A model generated the notes under the pieces. The model made no database searches, was not told the DNA's origin, and was given only the letters and a program-made list of their open reading frames with translations. Of a stretch of 64,000 nt of DNA, positions 40,601 through 52,600 are shown piece after piece. Location: contig NC_084663.1 of assembly GCF_028389875.1 (NCBI RefSeq), positions 118,505,801 to 118,569,800 on the forward strand, read 5' to 3'. The translations under genes were made by a program, and so were the position numbers. Origin of the DNA: Rhea pennata (lineage: Eukaryota; Chordata; Aves; Rheiformes; Rheidae). Numbering within the stretch: position 1 is the first letter of the stretch; each line of letters begins with the position of its first letter.

Positions 40601-43600
40601 TAATATATTCTATTCTAGTTCTGTTTCAGGGTGTCTTTAAATACTGTTAGAAGAAAACGTATTTTTTAAAAATATGAATTATTTTCCCTTAATAAGGTAG
40701 GTTTTCCAGAATGTAGGTTTCTGTTCAGATCCATCAAACTAAGTAGGTTCTTCAGAATATTTTGCTAGAGAAGTTGCTGGTAATGAAAAACTGTGGAGTC
40801 CTCCAGTACTGAAGAAGATGACAAAGTTTTATAAAGCTACTGCAAATGTAAAGCTCAGTGACACCATTCTGTATCCTTGCCCTTAGCTGAACTGTTAGAA
40901 AGTCTTCCACATTGACAGTGCTATTTTCTGACTGGCGTTCAGGGAAGACAGTTTTGCTGCCATGCATGGCCTTGCAGGCTCATTTAGCTCTGAAGAACTG
41001 TACTGGATATTCAGAAGTAATGTACCGCTTCTGAACGAGGGTCCTCTGTTTAAAAAAGCTGAACTCCCTCACACTGCTGTATAAATGGTGGTATTATAGT
41101 TGGTTGCCTATTGAGAGTACAAATGGCATCTAAGAAGGCATCTAGACTTCTCATCTAACATAAGTACTGAACAATTTGGTCTTATATTTGAGGGTGAATA
41201 ATTACATTTTTGCTTTTGTCTTTCAGAAATCTTCTCTTGTAGATATTCCGGTGCTGCAGTTCAGTTATGCTTTCATTCAAAGGTAATTCAGTGATTATAG
41301 AAAAGGATTTTCTGTTTTACCCTAAATGTTACGGTAAGAATTAGCATTACTGTTTTAGTTTTACTTTGATCTTTGTGGTGCTGTGGCACAGAACACCTTA
41401 ATGTTGGGAGTCGTTATTGCCACTTCATTACTAAGTGACAGGCACAAAATAACTGGGATCTGTCATTATGTTCCATAGATCTGTTGATAATGCCTGTTGG
41501 AAAGTCACATTTCATAGTAATAGTGAGCAACGTATTTCAAACAGTTCATCTCATTAGCAAGACACTTGTATAGGTTCTTACGATATTTCTCTCCCTTATC
41601 CTCTCTGTGTTGTCAGAGGAGTGAATAGAAAATGCTAAATTTTATTTCCAGTCTCCTCAGAAGGATACAATAGAATTACTGTCAATCTAGTCTGCACTGG
41701 AAACATAAGAAGTCAGACAGCTTAGGGGCAATAATCCTTTGATCAAAACTACTCATCATGTAATTGACTTTTTTCATATGGAAGCCCTGGAATACAGGAA
41801 GCTGTACAATATATGTTATGCAATAAGCAAGGGTGATAAAAGTAAGCTGGCATGCAATGGAGGGATTAGTTAAGCTTATTCCTTTTATTCTCCTTGAAGA
41901 CCCACCAGTTTTACAGTGCTGGTGGACATGGGCATAGCAGCACATGCTGCTAGCTTGTACTGATGTATGCAGCATATGCCTGTGCTGCCAGCAGATATTT
42001 GCCACACTTTTGAATCAGTTGGGAAGGGACAGGATCTAAAAGACTAGCCTTGGTGGAAGCTTTTAGAATCACAAAGTTACATGTATGGGTTGTGGATCTT
42101 TTGGGTTTTGTGTGTGTGTTTGGGGAGAGGTCTCTGAACCCTAACTTCAGACTTGTGTTTTTTGGGTTTTTTGTTTTTTTGGTTTTTTTTTTCAGACTGC
42201 CTGTTTCAGCCTTGCAGGAGAACTTCCAGTCCTTATTAGGACTTCTGAAGGAGTCTGTGCAGTTGAATTTGGCTCCTCCTGGACACTTTCTGCTTCTCAG
42301 GTACAACGTAAGAGAGAATAAGGTTTATAGGTACATTGAGTAGACCTGACCAGTTACTAACTTGAAGTGAATTATGTTCCCACAGTATTCTGAATGACTT
42401 TGTGACTAGAACACCTACTCTGGAAAACAAAAAAGACCAAAAAGACTTGCAGGTACAGTGTATACATGTATACTTTGGTCTTCTACTTAGATTTACAGTA
42501 CCAGATTAATGAACTGAAAGTAGAGATGGTATGATCCATACTTAGTATCTGAATTCACCTGTGCTTTCAGAACATGTGAATGTGCATCCAAATGTTGTGG
42601 CTTAGACCTGATAAATATGAGAGAGACAAATATAAGAGACTTGATGCACAGAATGTCTCTAACAAAATTTTGCCAAAAATATGTGAAATCAGTGGTAGCT
42701 CTGGAGTGTTCAAAGCTGTTTTCTCTGGGCATTTTTTATAATTTTTCTGTGTTTAAATCATAATGAAAGCATGATATCATGAGTTCATATCATATATGTA
42801 AGTACTGAAACCACAGAACTATCTAGGGAAATTAGTAGCATAGTTATCCTTAAAGCTCATAGCTGGGCTTGGCAATGTGAATGACTGTCAGCTCACCTTT
42901 TATGTAAAGAAGGGGTGGAGAACAGGATTCTCTTCCTTTGTTGATCATGCTTTCACCAGAACAGTTTAAGCACTACCCACATGTGTGCAGTGTTGGCTCT
43001 GAGCCAGCATAGTGCAATGAGGTGAGATAGTGTTATGGTTATAGTACTTTTGTATGCCAACAGAGAAAATGAATCTACACTTCTGCTTCAGAGACTGGCC
43101 AGTAAAATGACAATCACAATAAAAATACTATTTTGCCATCTTATAGCCTCTTTACAAATGACCTCTGCTTTTAGCTGGATACTTGGGGCTACTTTTCCCT
43201 AGAATTACCAGTTTTTTTATTTCAGTGAGAATGCAATGTGTTAAAATATGAAGTCCTGCATATAGTTTGATGCTACTAACACTGATATAAAGACTGAAAT
43301 ATGATCAGGTGGATTCCCAGAAAATAAAACTGAGCATTCTTCTGACACAATGGTCTCCCAGTATAAAAGGAAGAAAAAAGTGAATAGCTGCATTGTCTGA
43401 AAACAATATTCAAAACAATACAGACATTGGTACACCATTTCTGAAGGGCTGAACAAGTCAGATCGTGTCTTTGACTGGTGACAGCTAATACACATACAAT
43501 GTAATGGGACTGATGCTGAATAGACAGTATATTAGTGGTAATGGCTTGTGTGCAAAATCATAACTAGAATCTTCTTAATAATCTAACCTGATGTTTTTTC

Positions 43601-46600
43601 CTGCTTTCTGTTTTCTTGTCCACTTTTATTTGAAGTGAGCAGTAGTGTGTTATCTTGAGAGCACAGATTAGAGATGTATTTATGTTTCTAAGATAGGCAT
43701 AAAAGTGCCTGCTTTAGAACATACTGACAAGTTGCATATAAAAGTGACTTTACTGGATTGACCAGGTGATGGTAGCTTTCTTCTGATGCCAGATTGTCTG
43801 GTTACATTATAGGAGGTGACCCAAAAAATCTTGGAGGCTGTAGGGACAATTGCTGGTTCTTCTCTGGAACAGACTAGCTGGCTGAGCCGGAATTTAGAGG
43901 TGAAAGCTCAACCTCAGATTTCACCAGATGAATTCAACACTGAAGATGTGAATGGTAACATGGTTTTGTCTGATCTTCTGCTACTTTATATGTGCTGCTT
44001 AAGTTAACTGAAAAGTACAAGGTGTTAGAGAGTGTGTAGTCCTTGTGAGAAGGAAGTAATTCAGATATAAAGTAAAATAAAAAATATGCATTGTACTCCA
44101 CTAACAGTGCCAGCCTAAGCAGAATTAATAAATATCTGCAGATTCTGTATAATACAGAAGAAAACTTGCTGCAGATGCATGCAATACCTGGGAAAGAACA
44201 GCATGGGGCATGAGGTATGTCATCCTGGCAAGATCCCCAGAAGCATATCATTGTAATACCAATATGCAAATAACAGTTCTGCTTAGGAAGAAAATTGGCA
44301 AACAGCAAAGTTTAAACATGTTTTGTCTGAAGTGCAAAGTAGATGATTTCATTTCTTATAGATACATCAGTGACACCATCTTCAATGGTTTCTGCATCTG
44401 CTCCTTCAATATACAGTGTCCAAGCTCTCTCACTCCTTGCAGAAGTAAGTAGGAACCAGATTGTAGTTGCTGCTCTCATCTATTGGGTGGTTATTAATTG
44501 CTATTGTTGAGCAGGGGAATACATTAGATTTTCCTATTAGATTAAACAGGAGCTTAAATCTTTAGTTAGACATCCTCTGCACACACACATACTATCCTGA
44601 AATATGACATGCTCTGTCCTTTTCTCAGAAATACCTACTGTAGATTTAATAAGACATTCTTTTCATTTTTAAGGTTCTTGCTTCTCTCTTGGACATGGTT
44701 TACCGGAGTGATGAGAAGGAGAAAGCTGTGCCATTGATTTCACGTTTGCTTTATTATGTATTTCCTTATCTACGCAACCACAGGTGATTTCTCTTGTGCC
44801 TTTTCTTAAGTCTGACTTTTTGAGCATACTGTAAGACTTGTCTTTGTTTTCTTTTCCTTCTGCTCATGAGTGTAATAATTAAGGGGAACAGTTAGGTTTG
44901 GAGACTAGATGTACAAAACTTCATCTAAATAATTTTCTAATTTAGTCATTAACTCCATGGGACAGGCAAGTCCCTCAGTAGTTCCATTATCAAATGTAAG
45001 TTTTCCCCAAAAAGGGAAACTTCCTCTATGAGCCTTAGCCCTATAATCTCCAGTGTCAGAGAAAACTGTCGAATCACACTCAGGAAGAGCGTCTCCCTGC
45101 ACTCACTGTAGAAGGTCTAGGGAGCTAGGCACAGTAAGCTAAAATAAACCCCTGGGATTGCTCTTTTCCCTCTCCTTGCTGCTCACAAACATATACCTCC
45201 CAGTTGGAAGAGCATAGGCAGTGAGAACTCCTTGCTGGTAGGAGTTTGTAATAATTGTTTTGACAAGCTACTCATACATGAAGTCACTGAGATTGTCAGT
45301 TATTCTATGACTGTTATTCCAAGATGTGTTCTGTGCCTTAGTCGTCTGTGATCTTGCATATTGAATGATGAGCCATCCTCTACAGTAGGATAATACAAAT
45401 CTTTCCGTTTGGGAATGTATCCAGTATATGCAGGAAGCGAATGCTAATAATACCAGATCTCTTTTCAGCATAGACCACTAAGAGTGATCTGTCAACTCTG
45501 TCATACCAAACATTTGTGGAACAACTACCCTGAAAGAGAGTTGCACTCCTAAATCACGATTGGTGTCTAGAGACTTGTCAGTGCTACAGCTCCCAGTGAG
45601 AGAGCTAACTGCCTGCTTTGAATCTGTATTTTGCTAAAGAGACAGAGCTATTGGAGATAGACTCATTGCCATGTTCTGAAATGAGTTGTGTTTTTATGCT
45701 TTTAGAATCGTTTTTCTGACTGTTCCGTCTCCTCTAATGGATGACCAGACTTCAAGATAATACTTGATGGTTATGTTTACATTAGCTATCCATCAGAGCA
45801 GTAATGTGATTGTGAAGTGAATCCTCTGAATTGTCTCTGTTTATGATAAGTTGGTTCAGTTCTCCAAGCAGTTTTGTTGCTCAAACTAAAATCCTTTTGG
45901 AGGGAATTAAGACAGAAGCCCCTTTGCAAATGTGACCCAGTAGGGCTTACTAGTTCCTGACCTTGCTGCCAGGAGGAGGTCTAGAGTGTACCTACCTCAC
46001 ATGGGCCAATAGAAGGCATTCAAACCTGGGATATCCTGAAGCTGTTCTTGTGTTGTGGGCCAAATAGGCTTGCTTTCCACTGCAGGCCCTCAGTTCTTCC
46101 TTGCATGTATCAATATACGCGTCTGTCTGCTTCTTCTTCCTCATCCTTCCACATTTCTGACACATAAACCCTTCCAACTTCACCAGCCCCGTTGCTTTTC
46201 CCCACTACTGAAAACTGTTGCTTTCATTGCCCTTTACTACTATTGCTTTTCAATTTCTGCCATTTTGACACCTACCTCTTCTGCCTCTTGAGAAAGAAGA
46301 GTAACAAAGAAACAAAGCTGGTCCCTTCCAAGCTTACTGATTCTATGATTCTATGAAAGCCACTGTGAAAGTGGGCAAGAGTTTCATCCAGAGTAGTCTG
46401 GATGAAGACTAGGACAGCAATCAGAGATGAGCAGCACAGCAGATATGTGCCTATTACAGAGAGCTAGAAGAAATCTGCAAGTAGGAGGAGAGAGGCAAGC
46501 CTGCAGCCCATTTCAGCTCAAGTTTGAGGATCGCTGTGTAGTAGTATCTAGAGGAGTGCATGCTGTCCCTGAACCCCACAGGGAGGTCTGAACAGGGGCA

Positions 46601-49600
46601 TGTCTAGGGACACTTTTCATCCGTGGACCCCTTTCTTTCTCAGAACTGGCCTGAGCACAGTTGTCAGTTAAAACCTAGGTATGTGTATAACCTCTCTCCA
46701 CTCATTTTATTGTAGGTTTGTGAGTGAATAGTGAGACGGGAGTTGCAGTGGATGTCCCTCTATCTTGTTCCCACTGTGGGCAGGAGGCAATATGTACCCT
46801 AAGGGGCTATCTTGGAGCACCCAAGGGCCAAAACAGCACTGCAGAGGAAGAAAGATAATAGAAACGTGGTAGAAAGGCTCTTACAGAACGCTCAGCAGGG
46901 CTGACATGGCCCATTTGATACCAGGCCAGCAACACTCAGAAATAGGAGGCTCTGAAGAGGTAGGAGTGGCAGCCCCTGCAGGAGGTCTGGCTGTGGGTAT
47001 CCCCTGTCTATAGTTGCTGGGCAACTGGCTGGAGGAAGAAGCTTTGCCTGCTGCTGAGGGCTGACCTCAGTATCCTGTCGTGGCTGGTGTGCGGGCAGTC
47101 TGCAGACTTCCCACCCACGTGCACCAGTCAGGTTGGAGGGTGAGGTGCAATAAGAGACTATTGACATGGAGGCTGTAAGGGCCTCTCCTGACCTCTTCAC
47201 TCCCACAAGTGTGCTAGTTGGGCCACATTAGCCAAATTTATTAATTTTGTCTTCCTATGGACTCCATTGGCCCACAAGAGAACATAAGTGTTATTCCTTC
47301 TCTCCCCTGCTTCCCTGTTTCCATTCTTATAAGGTATGAACCATGTTTTCCCCAGGAACTGAAACATTTTGTTGTTTCATCTATATGGTGGTCAGTTCCT
47401 GTTTAGCTATGGGTGCTCCTCCCATCTAGGGTTTTGGCCTTTCCTTAAGGCTCCCCTTTGTATTTATGTTTGGAAATGGGGCCAAGCTGTGGGATGGGAC
47501 AGCAAGGCACTGGGCTGGTCACAAGACCCATTGTGAGATGGGAAGATTGCAGTCCCTCCCCAAACTCTGCCTAGTTTTTCAGCTAGAAGCCTAGGAGATG
47601 TGTGATATCCTCTGACAGCAGTACAGTATAGCACTTTTCCCATAGTGGCAGGAGGAGGCAGAAGAAAAAAATTTCTTGCTGTGAAGGTTTCCTTTCCATT
47701 CTCCAGTGCCTTTTCAGCTGATCCTGCCTTTCAGCTGATCGTGCCTCATGCTTCCCCCCCCCCCCCCGTCTTTCTCCCGGCTTCTGCTCACAGATATCCT
47801 AGAAACTAAGTTCTCCTTTCTCTAGCAGCTCTCTGCCAAGTGGCAGCAAGCAATCCGCCCCGTTCCTTGCCAGTCCTATTTTCCTGTGTTACGGCTGCTG
47901 CTATGGTAGCCATTATTAAGCTTCTCCTTCTCCTAGCTGCTGTGTTTTCCTGAACAGACCAGTTTATACCAAGGCTTGGGAGAGCATCAACCACAGCTTA
48001 GCAAAAAGGGGGGAGGGGAATTATCCCAACAGATATCTAAATATATCTGTCAAAATCACCAGCAAGTATGCTATAAAGAGCAAAAAAGAGTGTAGAGGGT
48101 CAAGGAAGACATAATCAGAGTAACCGAGGATGTCTAAAGACAGGTAGAGCATCACTGGGGAGTGAGCAAGTAAAGCTAGCATACCTCAGGGTGTATCAGG
48201 GTATGACAGCATTTCCACGCTCTCAAGAGGGATGGATCAAAAATGATAGAGAGAAATTTTGGGAAACTGTTTCTTTTTAGTTGTCATGTTGGTACCTTTT
48301 CCATTGGAGCTGGTACAGTGTTTTCAGCCTGCTTCCTCCACTCCCCAAATCAGTCAGCTCCTTCATCTATGGTATGTTTGTCACCCTTGTTGCCTGGGAC
48401 ATATACCATCCCAGGCATGCATTCAGTGTTCCCAGTGTTTGCATCAGGCATGGAGAACTGTGCACACAGCTGCCACTGAAACAGTTCCTGAGAGTGCTGG
48501 TATCTTGCTGCTGTCCTGGGCCTGCCAGCTTGCAATGGCAGCGAGCCACTCATTCCGTCTCTGCCTTGTGTGCGGAAACAGCGTGGTTAAAACTGGCACG
48601 GGTGCCGTTGCTGTCAGGATGTGGCCTTGTGAACTGGTGCAGGGGATAAGTGGCAGCTTCTGCAATGTAAATAGAGATTCAAACAGCCTATTTTTTCTTG
48701 CAAAAAAAAGATACTACCATCCATTTCAACCTAAGACTGACTGTTCAGTAGAAATGAACATCAGGAGTCCTGATAAAGTTGCTGAGATGCCTACAGCTCT
48801 CCCTTGATAGTTCTCTAGTGTTGCCCTAGCAAGGCCAGCAGTCTTTGCAATTTATGCAGCCAAAACTGATGTCATTTGCACGTGCTGCTCAGCAGTTAGA
48901 AAATAACCTTTGAGCCCATCTGCTTGCCTCTGCCCTTCCCAGATTGCAGGAGTTAAGGTGCAGAGCTCCAAAAAAAGGCAGTAGCTTTCCTCTTGAATAT
49001 GTAGGGGCTGCTGAAATCTTGTGTGAGTGCGTGGTGCCAGCTCATGATGACCCTCATGAGTACCTGCACCCAATGCTATTCTTCCCATGCCTCAAGGACA
49101 ACACATTCCTGCTAGTCTGGGCTCTTCCCCCAGGCCTGAAACCTCTGCTCAGCAACAGTCACTGTAGTAAGGATTCCCAGGAAGCCGTTTGGCTCTGTGT
49201 CCTCGTGGAAACCAAAGTGTCAGGGTCCTTCCTTCCTTATTCCTGCTACTTTAGGCTTAAGCTTCTCACTGCTGCCCTGCTGCGCCTCACAAAGCGTGTT
49301 ACCCAAATTCAGAGCGGGATAGGACACGGAGCAGCAACAGGAGAAGCAATACTAGAGCTTGTGCGAGACTTTATACACACCAGTGTTATCTGAATGACAG
49401 ACAAATCTGCAGAGAGGGGCCTGCTGACAAAAGATGCAAAAGCTTGTAGGAAACTTCCTTTTGAGAAAGTTTTTGAACCACATCTATATGGAAGACGTGC
49501 AGTGTTGTGCTGTAGTACATTCAAACTGAAATTAATTCTCCAAATGAGGAGAACGGGATGTGTATCTGCACAAAATACTGTAAATGGGATGAGCTTTTGC

Positions 49601-52600
49601 ACAAACTGCTTTAATCTACTGATCTCTTACTGCACTGCGTTACGAGCTAATATAAACATAGCGTATTACTGAGGGAATTTATCCAGAAGTTCTGGGAAAC
49701 CCAGTTTACTTTCTGGCTACATACGTTTAATTAAAAAAAAATACACATTTATATCATTATTATTCTTTTTTTTCCCAGTGCCTACAACATTCCTAGCTTT
49801 CGTGCTGGTGCTCAGTTGCTCAGCTCATTGAGTGGATATGCCTATACCAAGCGAGCCTGGAAAAAAGAAGTTCTTGAGCTGTATATGGATCCAGCTTTTT
49901 TCCAAATGGACACTTCATGCACTCAGTAAGCCATGAGATTATAGTACTCTGATTTTATTCTGAATTTGCAAAGAAAGGCTTTAAAAGAGACTGGACTAAC
50001 ATTGAAAAAATTGTGTTGTGCTTTACTACAGAATATGATAACGTTAAAAGTAGGACCCAACAACTAATTCTACTAAATATAAGTACTTACATGTGCATTA
50101 CTGTGCAGAAGAATAAACTTGTTTTATGTTGATCTCCCCTTAGTAATTTGGGAATTGCATTTAATAGAGCCGAAGAGCATAGAATGCAGTATATGTTCAA
50201 AACATATAAAAGTCTGCATATTGAATACAGTTTGGAAACTGTTTCCTTGTATGAAATGTTTGACCAAAATCTTTTCTGTGATTAATCTATCTTGTTATAT
50301 GATTCTTTTCATGTTTTATCCAGTTGGAGATCCATTATTGATCATCTTCTAACACATGAGAAAACTATGTTTAAGGATTTGATGAGTGAGTATCAGCTGC
50401 TGATAACTTAATTCTATGTTAATTTGAAATTTGTTGAAATTTGTACTAAGGTATCTGTAAACTGCAGACTATGAAGTATCTGTAATTATGTTGTCAACTT
50501 TATTCATCACTAAAGCCTGTGCTGAACTAACTGTCTGTAATATTTCAATGTTGTCTAAAACACTTAAGTATTTTCTCTCCGTAAATGTTCATGTTGGGCT
50601 TCTGTATATTTTGCCATAATTTTAAATTGCTCTAGCATTCATGATCTTGTCAGCCAGACTTTGCCTGGCTTTGACCCTGTCTGAATAATGGTACAGAGTG
50701 GTGCAGCAGCACAACAAACCTTTGAGCAAGGTGCTTTGACCTCCTATTCATGCTTGAGGAGAGTGTAGAAGAATAACCTCTGGGGGAAGGGGCAGACTAA
50801 GACTATTAAGTCTGCCTGGAGCTCTGAAAGAAAGAGTAGGCTACAGTCTCTTATTCAGATCTTTTAAAAGAATGACTGAAGGGATACAAAGCAAGGCTAA
50901 TGCATTCAGTTTTTCTTTTTTAATAACTATATATTTTTAAACTCGCCAACCATCTCAGTTTTTTCTCAGCAAGTCTTAGAGCTTTGACGTCACTCATCTA
51001 TGGGTTTGCAGGACTGAAAAGAGGGATATTTGCATACATGAGGGCAGAGATGTGCTTAAAATACTGGACAGCCTCACTGGAGTTGTAGCGCTTCTGTCAC
51101 TTCATTTTTCCTGCTAATCTGAACAGATCTGGATCAGCACGATTTTATTATTCTGTGTGGTAGACCTTAACATAGTTCTTCTTTTTGAAAGACTTCGAAG
51201 TGTCATAATAATTATTTCTTATGTACCACAGATAGTAACTACTTGTGATGAAAATTTGTGATGAAAATAATTCCTCTCTGTTACAGATATGCAGAGTAGC
51301 GTCTTAAAACTATACCCAAGTTTTGAGCAAAAAGCAATGTTGTTAAAGCGACAGGCTTTTGCTGTTTTTAGTGGAGAGATTGATCAGTATCATCTCTATC
51401 TTCCCTTAATACAAGGTAAGGGTTTTCTTAACCTGTCTTCTTTACGTGTATGTAACAAATACATAGGAATAGAATGTCACCTGTTTTCTAACAGGTACTT
51501 CCATTTTTCAGAGTTTTCACCAAAAGTTATGATGCTGGACTGTATTAGAATTCAGACATTCACATGATAGTGCCACTAAGAGAGAGAGGAATCTGGGTTA
51601 GAATGGGCTAGAACTTTACTTGCAAACATGATTATTTGTAGCAAGCTTCCAACCAGTCTTGGACTGTTGTTGCTCTCTTTAAGTGTCAATTTTCATAAAA
51701 TAACAAAAATGTGTCCAGTATATAACCACTGACTCTTCAGATTTTTTACTTAAAAGAAAATTAGTTTTAGCATTATCGAAGGGACTGAACTAATAATAAA
51801 CTACTAATACTACTAATAAAACAGACTTTATTCTGCTATCTTCTGCATTTTTGATTTCCCAAAACAATGCATGTTCAGGAAAACAGTACTTTTTTTAAAA
51901 AAAATCTTCATTTCAGAACGACTGACTGAGAACCTTCGTGTTGGGCAGACGTCTATAGTTGCTGCACAGATGTTTCTCTTCTTCAGAGTCCTTTTGTTAA
52001 GGATTTCTCCTCAGCATCTAACCTCGTTGTGGCCAATTATGGTAACTGAATTGGTAAGGAATAAGTATCTTGAAACTACTTAGTGTGGGTTTTTTTCTCC
52101 ATCCCCCCTTTCCCTTTCTCCCAAATACACTCTAATTGAAAAAGGCAGTGTTTGCATAGCTCTGCATTAGTTTGATAATTTGGGAAAAGAATTAACATTA
52201 AGAAATATCTTTTTGATTGATTTTTGTTGTTGTTTTTATTGCTAACATAGTTTCTTGCATGACTTCTTAGCTTGTTGCAAGTCATAGAGTAAACTAAGTC
52301 TGGTTCCTCATACTATATGAAACCTCTTTTTGTGCTTGAGTTATATGAACATTTTAATGTCCCCATAAATTATTTGTTTATTTAAAGATCCAGACATTTC
52401 TACAGCTGGAAGAAGATTTAAGTGATGAAGATGAAACATCAAAGTAAGAATTGCCATTTTTCTGATAAATAGCTTGTGAAGGCTAGTACTGATTGTACTT
52501 GTTCTCTTGCTGTAATGTTTGCATTTTCTGGGATAGGGAAGAGACAACAACCTTAGCTAATTATATTTGCGTATTTCTAGCACTGATGAATCTTAGAGAT

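Larger units (their letters stand above)
44784..49778 (+). other. DOP1B: DOP1B intron 29 (5.0 kb) with GC-richer block
   Basis: The second largest intron. From about 45.9 to 49.4 kb its base composition is visibly richer in G+C than the other introns, and long overlapping open frames occur in several frames (for example 46,892-47,206 on the minus strand; 48,259-48,807 and 48,944-49,393 on the plus strand). None resembles a known protein. It holds a CR1 terminal fragment and a C14 run. It could be an old, unrecognised insertion or simply a compositional island. Confidence 0.6.

Noticed and set aside
48259-48807. 182-codon open frame in DOP1B intron 29
   Set aside because: No recognisable domain; overlaps other long frames on both strands in a locally GC-richer block, so low stop density is the simpler explanation.
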